A stretch of 64,000 nucleotides of DNA from Gadus chalcogrammus (GCF_026213295.1 NC_079421.1:19877925-19941924); one strand, 5' to 3'. Shown: positions 1 to 15,034, counted from the first letter of the stretch. Notes: a model not told the origin generated them from the letters alone. Made by a program: numbers and translations.

Positions 1-1262
1 TATTTGAAAAAATATAGCATTTTCATGCAATCCAATACGATAGCTGTTTCGCTTTTTCATTCAAATTCGGATTAGCTCAAAAAGAGGCGTCTGATCTATA
101 GCTGATCTGCCATGTTTCCTGAAAAAACATGCGTACACATACATAATAATAATAATACATAATAATATACATACTCTCTTTCTCTCCTCTGTATTCTATA
201 CTTTCAATCCTGAGAATAGCTCACTCGGCCACAGTGCCTTAACTTACATCTTTTAACAACCTTTTAAAATGATTTAATGTTTGCTTGAGTTTGCTTTGAA
301 GAATATCGGAGGAGGAAGGGCTGTCTTGTGAAGGCCAATACTTCTTTCCGCCAATTCATTCTCAACCTTGCCCGAGATAACCACCATTTTCGAGTCTTCA
401 ATTGTTGTGGAAGTACCAGAGATGTCAGAGATCCAACACCGTTGTTTGGGGTTCATAATATCATCCGGAGGTGCACACAGCTTTTGGCTGTGATGTTATA
501 CTGTATATTATATTATACAGATATTATAGCGCTCAAGGAGTCCGCAAACAGCCACAATTACTTTGTCCTCCATTTTTTCGGTTCAATATGGACTTTAGGG
601 AGTGAAAGCTGATCAGTCCTCGGCTGTCACGACAAAGCATCCAGCGAAATTTGTGGAAAAAGTTCAAATGTTTAGACTCCGCGTGAAGCAGGTTTCCGTG
701 CAGCAGCGTTTATAATTTTTTACGGCGAAAAATGTGCCTCTATTGGCATATTTGCATTTATTCAGGCCGCGCCTTAAGTCCTCATGAATTATCCTTGACA
801 TCTTTGCTTGCCCTCATGATGCTTTCCATTGAGCTCAAGCAAAAAAGGATAGGAAAGGACCCAGAATGTTTTATTTTTGACTATCCCATCGCAGCTGAGG
901 TGTCGGAAGTTTGAACTCGTCTCAATTTACCATATCGGCCAAACATGGAAGCTCACGCTAAACTTGCGCTGACTACTGACTAGTAATAACAACATTAAGG
1001 TTAATAATTGCATGGGTTGAAGCAATGCCTAATGGTATACCGTTGTTCTGAGGGCATACTAAGTTGTCAAAAATATGCAAAAAATGTACCCATACAATCT
1101 TTTACGATGGGGATGGTTGGGAAATCATACCCGAGTTTGGCACTAGGAACTCCCTTGTTGACGGGCCGTTTTATGAAAAAATTCCAAGTAGCAAAGCGGA
1201 AATTCTGACCTCTGAGTAATCGAACACATCAGAAATCCAAGTGGATCACAGATTGAAGACAT

Positions 1263-1288
1263 TTTCCTCATGTTTTAACATGAGGAAA
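1263..1288. repeat. perfect 12-bp inverted repeat, 2-nt spacer
   Basis: TTTCCTCATGTT and AACATGAGGAAA are separated by TT. Symmetry stops at both flanks. Confidence 0.9.
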
Positions 1289-1894
1289 CATCATTAACAA
1301 GCACGTCAGTTTAGTTCAGTTTAGTTAGATAAACACCAACCCTAGCCGAGAATGCTACTCGTTGCCTAACCCCTTTGACCACGCATACATCTTCCCCCCC
1401 TCCTTCACAATTTTTCCATTCAATTGTCTTTCTGCGCTCCCATTTGACCGCCCTCGCAGCTTGTGTCTTTATGAATCGCTGTGAAAATATACAACGTCTC
1501 GCTTAATCATTGGGCGGCTCAATGGAAAGCGGCCATTCTTTCTGTGTGGTCCCCTCCCCTCTCTCTCCCTCTCTCTCTCCCTCTCCCTCCTTCTCCCCCT
1601 CAGAACACAGAGTGTACATTAAACCCCCCTGGAAAACAGTCTTCTCTTTGGCTGTCTCACTCCGGTGACCGTTTTAAATCACTCTTCCTGTCACGGTGAA
1701 ACAGCTCATCACATCCCTGGCTCAGAGCCGTGGTGTGTGTGCACGCCCTCTTAGTTGTGTGTGGGGGTGGAGCAGTGTGTGTGTTTGTTTGTGTGAGTGC
1801 ACGCAACTTTATCATATAGTGCTTTCAATCAAGGTGTAGCACTGTGTGTGAACGTGTGTCCGTAGTGTGTACGTGTGTCCCTGGTTATGTCTCG

Positions 1895-1895
<1 letters not shown>

Positions 1896-1947
<52 letters not shown>
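1896..1947. repeat. (GT)n microsatellite
   Basis: Uninterrupted GT of about 52 bp, preceded by GT-rich degenerate sequence from about 1730. Confidence 0.97.
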
Positions 1948-1949
<2 letters not shown>

Positions 1950-4692
1950 CACCTGAATACATAACTTCATCCCACAGAACTTTCAATCTATCCACCCTAC
2001 AGTGTCCTTCAATGGCGGCAGCCATCTTGAGGCCGCTATCTTCAAACAGAAGCATTCAGAAGCTTCCTGTTGGCTACAATAGACAGCGGCTCATAAATCC
2101 ACCACGGACACCACCACACACTGCAGGTGTGTTGTGGGACCACATACCTGACGAGCCCCGGTCACATCTCGAACGTGGTGGACGCATATTAGCCATGTCA
2201 GAAGCGCTATTTTCATCAAGCTACGTAGCCGAGGTGCTACATGTGGCTTTGTTCCCCCCCTGCCAGTAAGCAAGGGGCTGCGGCTCCCACTGTACTGTAG
2301 ATCAGTCCTGGAGAGGGGGGGGGGGGGGATACGGGTCCCTTATTCACTGTTCTTGGGTCCCGTGATAGATCTGGGTGTTTTTGACACGTCGTTGGGAGAT
2401 TGAGCGGAGGTCAGTGGCTAATGGGCTGACTTCAAATATGATACGCCGGTTGGAGAAAGCACTACTTGGACATGTTTGATATTTGATATAAGTGCCCGCT
2501 CCTCTTGTTCCCGCACTGACGGGGGTACAGAAGTGGGTTGGTTTCACCTGCATTTACACGGTGCAGATGAAAAAAAATAAAAACCTGCTTTTACTTATAT
2601 TTCATCCCTTTGAAGACCGCCAATGAATGCTATTTTATGTTGTTTTCGCAGTTTTACAAACCCCTTTCAACATACACCCATCCCTCGTGTTTGAAACACA
2701 GCAGGCTATATGACATCGCTTCCTATAAATTACCCCTCGGCCCGGCTCAAAGTCAACTAAAAGCTTATTGGAAGGACCGTGAGTGAGGAAAAGGTCCAAA
2801 CCGTCAGCCAGACATAATATCTGTAAAGAACAATAAATACATTTCCAGTATCATTCGCTAGCACCCTGCTTCTCCGCACCGCCGTGTGTGGTACGCCAAG
2901 GGCCGAACGAGGCCCACAACGGCGTGGAACTTGAATCTGCCGGCACCGGACTGCCGGTCAGTCCTCGCCAGCCCGCTAGCAGCTGAGTACATAGAAAGAG
3001 CCCCCTGAAGATCTCCAAAACAATGACATTCCCCGCGGCGCGTGTTTAGTCTCTCCCCGAAGTGATCGGGTCCACCCCTACTATCACTTGACCCTGGAGC
3101 GGGAGGGTCCATCTGGGGGGAAGATGGGAGGAGGGGGAGAGTGGAATATTTCGCTGGGCATCTTGGAGGTCAAGACTTGACCGGCTTCATATAGTTACGC
3201 AGTAGCATCAACCGGGTTCATATAGGGTTCAAACTCAAATCTGCTTATCTACAACGGGCAAGATGTCTAACCCCTTTCTGCCCCCTAATGACAGTATCTG
3301 AGTTCACTGCTAAACGACTAAATTCTAGCAGCCTATGGTGGCACTATTGATAGACAGAATCCAGGGAGCTTTGTATTGACGCGTTCCTAAAAACACTTCA
3401 ATCCCTCAAATCCCTAATAAGAATAAATAACCTGTTAAGCATCTTATCGGAACTAATATGTAGTGCTTAGCTTGTGTGTGGGAAAGACGAATTAACTGTA
3501 TGTACCATAATGTAGCAAGAGATTCTACCCTCCTTTATCTTTTAATTAAATCAAGTAGTGATATCTTGAAGGAAATAGTTGTTATGAGGGTTCACTAGTA
3601 CTTGATTTGACTATACTGTTAATACTCAACCTAAAGAACAGTCCACACTCGTGCTACTTCTGGACGCTCTACATTTCATTGCATGCAACCCTATAAATAT
3701 TTTCAGACTTCTCTGGGGCCAAACATACTCGGGTGACCTCCTTTTAAAATAAAAAGTGAGCGATGGGGCAAAGTCCACGCGAAGCGCCATCACATCACAT
3801 CACTGCTCCAGCCTCGCCACTCGGGCTCCGTATCCCCAGCCTTTGCGGGAGCTAAATGGAAGGCCCCGCGAGAAGCCTCCACAAATGAGTCCACTGGTCC
3901 CCTGCCAAACCCCCTCTGTTTCCAGCCGCCCTGGCCTCCACGGGGGCACCTCCCCGGCGACGGCGAGGCATTGTGCTTGAAGTGAATGTTGTTGTTGAAG
4001 CGCGGCCGGGCTGACGAGCCCCCCTACGCTCCCATGCGTCCCGGAGGAGGGGGCTTCCAGGGGGCTGTTTATGTGTTGAGTGCAACACTCCGTGGAGCCC
4101 AGGGCCTAATGGAGTGTGAGAGAGGGGCCTGGGCTTCTTCAGCTTGCGCTCAGCTGTACAAACAGGCAGCCCGGTCAGGGGCTCCTCTTCCTCCTACCTC
4201 TTCTTCTTCCTCCAAGTCATCTCTCCCTCTTCCGAGTCGTGCTACTTTGTCTACGTCGCTCGTCTCCATCGTCGTCGTATTCTTCGCCGTTAAGGCCGAG
4301 CCCTTCTTTCGCTCATCTGCCTCTCCCTCTTTTTTTTGTTAAACTCATCACCTTTCTTCTCCTCCCTCAGTGTTTGACTATCCTTTATGTCCTCTTGGCT
4401 CTCATCCCTCACTCACTCGCTCTCTCACTCTCCCTGACAGTTTTGTCATTCGGCCAGCTCCCCCCCTCACTTTTCCCAATCTGTCAAATCCATCCTTTGC
4501 TAAGTCCTGCTGTCCTTGTATCCTGTGTCCATCCATCACCAGGATGACATTAGAGATGTATATCTCCCCAGGCCCAAACCTCCTACCACTGAATGGAGCT
4601 CATAGTGTTTTATTATGTTTTCTAAGTTTCCTAATATTTGCACATTGTAATCTACGCAGATGGATTTGAGAATGTTTCATATACACTTGAAA

Positions 4693-4766
4693 ATGATGTA
4701 AGACACACCACGTTTGAAAATAAACCCAAATGGGTTTATTTTCAAACGTGGTGTGTCTTACATCAT
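4693..4766. repeat. perfect 36-bp inverted repeat with 2-nt spacer
   Basis: The arm 4693-4728 is the exact reverse complement of 4731-4766, separated only by AA. The 74-bp near-palindrome (arm start ATGATGTAAGACACACCACG) can form a cruciform or, if transcribed, a 36-bp hairpin. Flanking bases do not continue the symmetry. It could be a recent snap-back replication product, a hairpin RNA source, or an assembly fold-back. Confidence 0.97.
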
Positions 4767-6723
4767 GGTAGTGAGGTGAGTGTAGACGTGTAGATGTGTA
4801 GAGCTCCGTCTGGGCAGCGGTTGATGTTGATGGCTGTCCGACAGAGGGTTAAACTTCATCACTGATCACCTCCAATCACTCTGCCTAACTCTTCCACAAC
4901 GGTCACCTCCGTCATTCGCTCACCTCCACCCGCCCTCCTCCACCCCCGTCACACTCACGTCCCCGTCTCTGATCGCTGCTCACCGACATCCACGTCCCCT
5001 CCACCACCCCTCCTCCTACCCATCCCCACTGCCACACTCGTACCTCCATCACGCCTCTCACCGCATCCACTTTGCTCACCTCCATCTCTCCTACCGCTGC
5101 CAGGTCATCCCCTCCGTGACACGATCACTCTCACACTCTCACACCTCCTCCACACCGATCACCTCCGCTAATTCTGATCATCATCTGATAATCCTTCACC
5201 CCCCCCCCCCCCCCGGTGAGAATCTGCCCGTCTTCGTCAAACCGTTCATTGCCGTGACAACACAAGGGGTTTGTTTACCTTGATGAAGTGGCAGTGGGGT
5301 GGGGCGGCTTGGTTTGTTCAGGAGAGCTCTTTTGCTCTTTGTTTTGAATTAATGTGGTCTCAGAGTAAGCTAGCAGAGAGAGCAAGATAGCTAGAGAGAG
5401 CGAGAGTGCGAAATAAAGAGAGAAAAGAGGTATCCTTGGTCCTGGATTAAAGGTATTATTAAACACAGTATTAATATTTGGGTGTATTGATTTATTTATT
5501 TCTGTACGATGATTGGCTTGGTATTTAAATGACTCAAAGAGGACTGCAAGAGTAGCCTGGTTGGTTTATGCTGAAATAACATTTAACGGTTTGTGTTATG
5601 ATGACACACACAACAGGAGAGCCTGTATTTGGGTTACCATTACAATCAAGTAACAATGGTGTTAAACGTGTTGAACGGAGCCTGAATGAAACTGCGTCAT
5701 GGGGTCCACGTCGTGTTCTCACTCCAATTCAAATGTGGATGGAATACTAATCTTAGATACTCCTTTATGTCCGATGCGGGAAGCTGTGCAATCTGAAAAT
5801 AGTAAAACCTGAAATAAGACTGTCGATGGCTGATGACCTCATAGGTGTTAACGCTAATGCACCCGCCATGAGCAAATGATCCACGAGCTCCTAAAGATAT
5901 CCATCAGCCATAGCTCACCACTTCAACGACGTCCAACCCGCCCGGTCTCAGCTCCGCAGCTCAACGACGCCGGCGGACCATGAAGTGATTTATATTCCCG
6001 GGTCGTTATCTGCCATCCGTCACCAGCAGTAGGCCCACCCCCCCCAAAGCCCTCCTACCCCCCCCCACCCACCACCGCTGCTGCTGCTGCTTCGGACCAG
6101 AGAAGAACTGGCTGAGCGTTCTCCAAGGCTGCGGCTGACCGTTCGCTTGAGAGCCAGCACCTGAAAAAATAAGCTTCTCCGAGCAGAGAGCCGCTCCACT
6201 GTTAAATATAGATATAACGGCCTCGCTTTAGGTCAAAATCCAAACCAATTAAAGATGTCTGTCTTCTCGGAGAGGGGGACGAGGGCCGAGCACGGCAGAA
6301 TAAAACAGCGGCGCGAGCGAAGTGGAGATGTGAGTTACACAGGCGGTTTGGACAGTGTCAGGCTCAGAGGGTGACGGAGGTTTTACAAGAGATTCATTTC
6401 GTTGTTAATAAGCGGGGATGTTTTAAAAACCGCTATCCACACATTCAACATGGACAAAGCCGCTCTGAGGGAAATACTTAGTGGGCAACAAAAGAAACAG
6501 TACAATACAGCCGGCCAAGACAAAAAGAGGTGTAGGCATAATTCAGTAACAGACGCTTAAACAGGAAATGTCCTTTGACACTTCTTCTTACTATATCTGT
6601 GAAGAAACTGAGTCATTTGGAGATATTTTGGAGATGTGGTTTGGAGGTGTCTGTGTTGTCTTCAGACATTGCTGAAACAAGTTCAGACTAGCGACTGAGA
6701 CCTGCGCGTCCAAGCCAGGAGAG

Positions 6724-6765
<42 letters not shown>

Positions 6766-8512
6766 CAGGCAGTTTGTCGAGGGTGTGCATGTGTATGTGT
6801 GTGTGTGTGTGTGTCCACGTGCATGCGTATGTGAATATATGTGTATGTGCATGTGTGTGTGATGTCCAAAAGAAAAAGCTTTTTTAGCTAGAGCAATTTT
6901 TGTTAAGTAGCCTGGTTCTCACTGAGACTGTACCTTAGTGTCTATATTTAGGTACAATAAAAACCTTCTTGAGTAAAAAAGAAAATGTATAATAAGTCTG
7001 CCTGTTGGGTAACAACTGTGGGCCAAAGTATTTGGTTGACCCTTGCTCCAATGCAAGCACAAGCACATGCACACGCACACGCGTGCGCACTAACACACAC
7101 AAATAATGATAGGCAAGGCAACAATCATTTATTTTGAAAGGCCTACTTTGAACAGTAGGTTCATTCAAGGAAAAACAATTACGCACAAACAATCATTAAA
7201 GATTACGATCACTTATACCGCTGCTATTTATTATTATCTTTAAACTGTAACCAGATTTGCGTGCGTACGCAGCTCTCCGTACACGCAGCAAGGTTTTGTA
7301 ATATAAAATAATCCGCTCAGCGTGAGCTGTGATTGCAGAGCCTGCCGCCAACGTGGCCGGCACTCGAGCAAACTGACAGATCCACTGTTTCACGATGATG
7401 CATCGTGGAGGACAAAACTTTTGAAGTTCCATTAATCCTCAACGTGCGTGTGCGTCTTTAAGACATATAATCCCATCCAGAAAAATATTCCGGGCCGAAT
7501 AAAGCTTAGCTTACCCTGGAACCTTTTTTTCCCCTTCTTCTTTTAATGATTAATTCAGTCATTACGTATTTTCCATTTCACAAAGTAGTATCCTTCATCC
7601 TCCCCACACGTCGTCTGGAACGGTCTAAATGTTTTTTCGAGGGACGTGAATAAAACAGCAGAGTAACACGTGATTCAGCGTTTCACTGCAGACCTTAACA
7701 TCTATCTAAATAAGGTGCCAGTCTGGTAACTGCATTAAACAATAAGAAAACATCCTGACCAACTTTTGAAATGTAATAACGTGAATACGAAATATAAAAA
7801 ATATTTTACTTTGTTTGTTTTTGGAATATTTATAAGTCGTTTGTAAAATAATCAAAGAGAAGAAACTCCTTTTAAATCAGAACAATCAAATAAAAATAGT
7901 CTGAATGAATTTATGTCATAAGAATGACAAATACCCAAAACGTTTTTGGGCCAAACTTTAAACATGTACCCAGTGAGCCGTTCAGAGGGGGGCCCCAGGT
8001 TTCTGTTTCTTTATGGGTCACTGGGGACCGTGACTCTGGTCACCTGAGGCTGCTGCCACTTAAACCCATTTTAAAGTCATATAATGCTCCATTTGAGAGC
8101 GTTCTTTCCCCAGACAGCCCCAACACATGGCTGTGGAAACTGTTGAACTGTTGTGTGTGTGTCATCTCTGGAAGAAAAGGGGATTTGTCAACGCCAGCGT
8201 CTCACAGACCGCTCTTTAAAGGGGTTGTACGGTACAGAGCGAATCAACCTGCTGGGAAACATGTGGAGATGGACGCTTGCTAGTTAGTCAGACTACTTAT
8301 ACATGCTTACCCCTATTCCCACGCAGATCCCTAAAGATAGAATACTTACTGCAAATAAATTCAAGCCAATTATCTTATGAGGAAGAATCCATTGAATTGA
8401 AACCTTATGCTAATGTCAGGTTTGATAATGTCTTACCTTCTTGAAAGAAGCAAATATGCATAAATATAATTTGTAGAATTAAACAAATATTTTTGGTGGG
8501 TCAAATCCATGA

Positions 8513-8515
<3 letters not shown>
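4767..8515. other. no recognised gene
   Basis: 4860-5215 is C-rich with many CACCTCC-like words and ends in a 16-nt C run (5199-5214). 5900-6130 is GC-richer, with CTG triplets near 6079. No coding similarity is seen. Confidence 0.55.
6726..6764. repeat. (AC)n microsatellite
   Basis: About 39 bp of AC, followed by a degenerate GT-rich stretch to about 6860. Confidence 0.97.

Positions 8516-8593
<78 letters not shown>
8516..8593. repeat. (GT)n microsatellite
   Basis: About 78 bp of uninterrupted GT. It faces the AC tract at 8678-8802 across 84 bp, so the two are reverse complements of each other. Confidence 0.97.
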
Positions 8594-8594
<1 letters not shown>

Positions 8595-8674
8595 AATTTT
8601 GCAAAATCTTGGCAAGGTTTCTTTGTAAAAGCAAAGAACATATCAGCTTGTCTCAGTAACTTTCTAGCCGTCTA

Positions 8675-8804
<130 letters not shown>

Positions 8805-10352
8805 TATAAACTGGTGACGGGAGCGTCTACGGCCAGACGGACGCAGGACATGGTGAAACCAGAGCCTGGAAGTGGAAGAATGTGTAAAAGGGCTGAACAC
8901 ATGGGCCGTTAACGCCAGCGTGCTGCGCAGGATGTAAGGGTCAGCAGCATCACCGTGACAACAGGACCTCCACCACGCCAACAGGAGCCAGCTGTGGCAA
9001 TGAACGCAATAAAAAAGATCCACCCGCTACAATTATACAAGGGGATCCTTCTTTTTGGTTGACCCGAAGACATTGTCTGTATTTTATACGATTATTTGAC
9101 TTTATTATCGGTACGTAGAGCAGTAGACCTACCGGTACTTAGGAGAAGTGGTAGAAGTAGTAGCAGCCTAGTACTAGTATTAGTTGAAGTCCTGCAGTAG
9201 GCTAGTGATGGCAGCAGTACAATAAGTAGGAAGAAGTAATAGAAGAAGATGAAACATGAGGAGCAGTTTGGTAGTAGCGTAATACCATTGGAATTCACAT
9301 GCAAGACAATCGATAACCTCGATCACCAAAGCAATCGATGTTTCTTTATGAAACCAAACGGGTGACCTGAACTCAGTCAGTCTTCATCCCAGCCTACACT
9401 CAGTGCTAGGCTAGGCAAAACTATAATAAGTGAGAAACACTGGTGAAACAATGCGGTTATAAAATTATATATATAAATGAATTTCTAGCAAATCAATGCA
9501 AATATTTGTATTAATTCAAATACATGTGATTATTTTTTTCTCTAGTGTGCCAGTTTTATGAATTGGCGTGCGATGGGATTGACTCAGTCGATGCATGAGA
9601 CAAAGTCCTCCACTAGAGGGCAGGCCCTCTCTGTTTACGAGCTGTTGCGCACAGCTTTTCCTCTAGCCCACAAGAACGCCTCAGTGTGACAAGTTTACAC
9701 AGACTATCTGCAGGCCTCCCTCCCATCGTTAAACACTAATCACAACCTCATAAAAACAGACTCCATAAAAACACTCCGAATGCAAGGGCATGTTTAAAAA
9801 AAAATGAAGAGGGAAAAAATGTTGCGCGAACTTTAACGGATTTATGTCGTGTCACAAGATTTTTGGCCGCTGAGCATCATTAATCAAATATCATTCACAT
9901 TTGAGCATATTCACCTGTTAGAATATATGCAGTGTATTGAAGTAATTTTGTTGCGTCTCCAGAAGAGTTGAATCACAGTGGCACATTTCTTACCAGAGAT
10001 TATCACACTTTTTACCAGTTCATTGTTAAACTGAAATCAATTGTGGAGCCGACAAGCCAACTGCAACGTCCTAAAAAGAATTTGACCTCTGCTTGTACAA
10101 CGGACAGCTTTTTTCTAATGTCTTTCTTTCCTTCTCCCTCTTTCTTACTCTTTCTTTCCAGCATTAAGAGAGGAGAGTCCCGAGGGAAAGGGTTTGATTG
10201 ACCAACTCCGTAAAGCCCAAATTCATTTCAACAACAAGCAGACTCACAATGGGAAATCTAACATATTATCTAGATGAAATCACCCTCTACCACCCACCAT
10301 GTTCCCAGGCAGACACCCAGAGGGAGGGAGAGAGCACAGAGAGGAAGAGAGC

Positions 10353-10395
<43 letters not shown>

Positions 10396-10396
10396 G
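10353..10396. repeat. (ACAG)n tetranucleotide repeat
   Basis: About 11 perfect units, in a purine-rich context. Confidence 0.96.
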
Positions 10397-11377
10397 GAGG
10401 TGAAAAAAGAGAAAGACGAAGAAAGACATGAAAGAAAGGAAGAACAAAAGAGAAAGTAATCCAACACGCAAACAAAACAAACAAACACAGACACAAAGAG
10501 AGAGTCATGTGTTTGGGGCGGGGGGGTCTGTGGCTCCCAGCGAGCCTTAGGGCAAGGCACTCGTCGGTTGGAGTGCGAGGCTGCAGGGTTATCCTCAGAG
10601 AGCCAGAGGGTGAAGTGGGTGACCATGTTCGAGGTGCACCCAGCTGTTGCTTCTCCCTAATATTCACCAGATGTTTGGGGGGGGGGGGGGGGGTAAGCCC
10701 TTACACATGCTGGGAAACACACTGGTGTGCAGCCTAGCCGTGCAGTGCACATACACACGCTGAAAATATAGTATTGTACCAGAGCAAACATAAACATACG
10801 GAATGCATACATGAAAACATTTAGAAACACACATAAATACTGGCATGCAGGACAACAGGCAAACACACACTTGCACACAAAGAGACACGCACACACTGTC
10901 GAGTCCTTGTGTGTTTGAATTATTAGAAGCATGATACAGCTACATACAATGCTGATTCTTTATTTTATTGAATTTTATTTTAAGTTGCCGTAGTTCACGT
11001 ATTTTCTTATGCTAACATTAATCTAAGATTTTTTTTTTTTTTTTTCCTGTTCATTGGCCAACGTTGAGATAGAGAGATCTATTTTATCCTCACGTATGTC
11101 AGTTTTATTATTTTAGACCAAGATCAGCCACCCTTTAAAACTCTTTATTTGTGTGTTTGTGAGGTCTGGCACTTGTAAAAAAGAACCATTTATGACACTT
11201 TCCCTGTCGAACACACCAAAATGTTGCATCTGTTTTAATAATGTCAAGCCGACTTCCCAGGGTGAAACCCGAAGCTTTCAAACATGCAACCGAAAAGTCG
11301 AGCGAAATAAAAAGCAGCACTGTTTTCACACACACATAATCCATGCAAAAAGTCCTAATTTGAGGGCAGAAATTGCA

Positions 11378-11530
<153 letters not shown>

Positions 11531-11933
11531 ACTTTCTCTGCTCCAAGTGGTCACTAGAGGGTTTAGCGTTTCGGGTTTTAAGCTTATGCAGTACGCTTAC
11601 TTTGGAGAGCACTTCAGCGCACGGATCAACCTTAGATATAATGAAACATTCAGTCACCTCGCCTCTTTCCAATCTGCCTCTCTGCTCTTCGGCCTTCTAG
11701 CAGTGCACACCTTGACCCAGTTTGTTCTGCCTGTTAGAAGGCAGAGATGGATTTCCTACAAAACGTAAGCTATGTGGTTGGTGACATTTGGTTGTTTTAA
11801 TGCAAGTAAAGAGCTTTCAAAATGCAAGAGATACAATCATTTGATAATAATGATAGTGGAATACAGGACCGCTTTACAGAACACAAAATGGAATAAAATG
11901 TAGGGATGCACACACACGTAAACATACAAACGT

Positions 11934-11935
<2 letters not shown>

Positions 11936-11977
<42 letters not shown>
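11936..11977. repeat. (AC)n microsatellite
   Basis: About 42 bp of AC, with degenerate AC-rich sequence just before it. Confidence 0.96.
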
Positions 11978-11979
<2 letters not shown>

Positions 11980-12966
11980 TAACATGATCCATAACCAATG
12001 TTAGGTTATAATTATTTTTTTATAATTGTATCATCATTTATTGTGGCTTGTCATTTTATCTACATTAGTAAAACATACGTCAAACTTGAATGTATCTATT
12101 AAGTTCACTGGTGTTGAAATAAGCAAAGAGGACTCCACACAGTGTTATAAATGAATGCTCTTTCTGAGACGCCATAGTTTTGTAATTTGGCCAACGGGGT
12201 TGCTAAGGAGACCAGCTATATAAATCCACAGAACTTGTCCCGAGACATGTTGATTCCTACCTAAACATCCAGTCAACAGCGTAAAAGATAGACTCCATGA
12301 ATAGGCCCTAACTTGTAACGAGCATTTCATACCATCTAAAAAATATGCTCACAATTTAGGGACCTTTAATTGGGCAGGTGATGGCAGATTGACACCAGCA
12401 GTGTCATAAATTATCATCGTGGAAAGGCCAAAGTCAATAGGTCTGCGTAAATATACAGTAACTGTGACTACTACATTTACTGGTTGATTCGATTCCACAT
12501 ACTGCTTGTCTATGCAGATCCAGTTCAAGCTATGTGGAACCTCCATGGAATGACAGGGTCGGTATTTTGGCCAGATTAAGAGTTTATCGCAGAGAATTTG
12601 GTTTTTAAATACTCACACATACACTTTTTGAAGGTATTTTATTATACTATAAAGTCTGAAAGATAACATTTATTATAAAATATCAAATTTGTTTTATTAT
12701 TATTATTATGAGTCATCAAAAATATTTTGTAAATGTAGGTCAAGTATAAATAAATATATTCAATTATAATCGTAGAATTATATGAATCTGCGAATAATCA
12801 CATATATAGATAATTTAGTAGTAATAAATATTAAAACAATTGTACAATTCAATAAAAGCAAAAAATACATTTTGATGTGTTTATGTATTTGTTTTTCTTA
12901 GGATTAAATGTTCAAACTAAGTCAATACATTTCTTAACTAAAAAAAAATACATTTACTATATTATC

Positions 12967-12989
12967 AAATACATCAGCCTGATGTATTT
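12967..12989. repeat. perfect 11-bp inverted repeat, 1-nt spacer
   Basis: AAATACATCAG and CTGATGTATTT are separated by a single C, in very AT-rich DNA. Confidence 0.9.
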
Positions 12990-13788
12990 TATTGTATTTA
13001 AAGAAAAGCTTCGGGATCCCAGGTTGTTCACGCAATTTCACATATACTGTATTTAATATTTTATATATTTAACTCAACATTTATATTTATTCTTCAACAT
13101 TCCAATTCTTTTCAAAGATACTAATTCCCGTCTATAGGGGCTCAATTTACAAAGAATAGTATATTGAGAAGTCCACGTGAATATTTAAAACCTTTCCACC
13201 TTACAACAATTAAACCACAATCACTATACTTGTCATTTTTCTGCAGCAGAAAAAAGCTCTTATTTTTAACCTTTTATTGGACTTCAACACACATTAACCC
13301 CGAGCAGTAAACCTGGCCAAATCTTTCAAACCCGAAAGGTGTTGATTTTATCACCGCCGCGTCCGAACAATGTGGGCCTATGACCTCACGGGCCCGCGGG
13401 CCGACTGGCCCTGGTCCGTCTGAATAATCCCTTATGAGTGACCCGGGCGCGTTCTGTTAGCGGTGCCATGACGTCCCCCTCTAAGAACACGCGTCCCCCT
13501 CGTTAGTTAGGGGCGGCAGACGCTGGCCTACGTGGAAGTGAGTGTGAACGTAAATAAACCCCATTATGTCCGCCGTCTCGTTGGGCCGCCGTCACACGGC
13601 CGGGGTAAACACAGGGCTTCCTGTGAAACCCTTCTGGAGGGGCTTGCAGTGAGAGCCGCCACAGCACTACTAAATCACCCTGTCGCCGGCGTGCCAACGG
13701 CCGGCCGAAGACAAAAGACGGCCAGGCTAACCCGCAGTGAAAAGGTCAATTAATAAAGTGTGCCCGTAATGTGCGCCTCAATGGCCAA

Positions 13789-13790
<2 letters not shown>

Positions 13791-13874
<84 letters not shown>

Positions 13875-14112
13875 AAACGCGCTTCTGTGTGTGTGTCTCC
13901 GTCTCTGTGTCTCTGTGTGTGTGTCTCTGTGTGTGTGTCTCTGTGTGTGTGTGCGTGTGCGTGTGCGCGTCTGCGTGTGTGTGCGTGTGTGTACGTGCGT
14001 GCGTAAGTGCGTGTGTGTGCGTGTGTGTACGTGCGTGCGTGCGTGCGTGCATGAGTCCGCGTGCGTGCATGTGTGTGTGTGTTTCTGCGTGCGTGTGTGT
14101 GTGTGCGTGCGC
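13791..14112. repeat. (GT)n grading into degenerate GT/GCGT/GTCT array
   Basis: Pure GT to about 13873. Then about 240 bp of variant units: GTGTCTCT at 13894-13952, and GTGCGTGC to the end, with repeated TACGTGCGTGCG blocks. It is an ageing compound array. Confidence 0.93.
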
Positions 14113-14754
14113 TACACACAGCGGGGCTAAAAGGTCTGCTAATGAAATGTGACAGACTGTTTCCACACAAACAGCGAGGTGTTCCCACGCGGGCCGGGCG
14201 CCCCCTGCCCGGGCACACGCCCTCACCATTGATGTGACCATGAGGTCATTCAACACACAGTGCAACAGTGCTGAGTGGAATTCAAGTACGCCAGCCCCCC
14301 CCCCCCCCCCCCCAAACCCCAACAACACCACCCCCCTCAACACAACCCCTCCCGTTTAATACATGTAAGATCACCCCCCCCTCACCCTAATATAATCCCT
14401 AAATCTCTATCTCCACAGCCTCAGTGTTTTCGACATTACCCACAATGCAAGGGGTGTGGGGGGGAGGGGAGGGGGGGGGGGGATTATGGCCGGGTGCCCG
14501 AGAATTAATATTAACATTTGGTTTGAAGTGTGCGTGTGTGTGTGTGTCTAACAAATCCAATTAGGGGTCATTTGGAGCAGTGACATCTGCAGCGCGACAA
14601 CGGAGATACCCCTGACAGGGCGGCCGGGCAGCGCACGTGGCCACCGCCGAGATTCCTGTGGTCGCCGGTTGTTCTACGGAGACCCCCCCCCCGGACAGGA
14701 CCACCCCGGGAGCCGTGAGACAAAGTAACTGACCGACGGGATAGAGACACCAGG

Positions 14755-14755
<1 letters not shown>

Positions 14756-14808
<53 letters not shown>
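14756..14808. repeat. (GT)n microsatellite
   Basis: About 53 bp of GT, facing the AC tract at 14906 across 97 bp. Confidence 0.97.
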
Positions 14809-14809
<1 letters not shown>

Positions 14810-14901
14810 GTATTTTTTTGGAGAGACTTCCAACTATTGTTACTTCTCCTCAACAAACCTAGATTTCCCTTTCCCCTGAGTTATCACTTGTTGTACTTAC
14901 C

Positions 14902-15034
<133 letters not shown>

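Larger units (their letters stand above)
1..4692. other. no recognised gene
   Basis: Mixed AT-rich and GC-moderate DNA. All open frames are short and unlike known proteins. Besides the items listed separately there are CT-rich low-complexity patches at 1555-1600 and 4190-4460 and a G run at 2315-2328. Confidence 0.6.
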
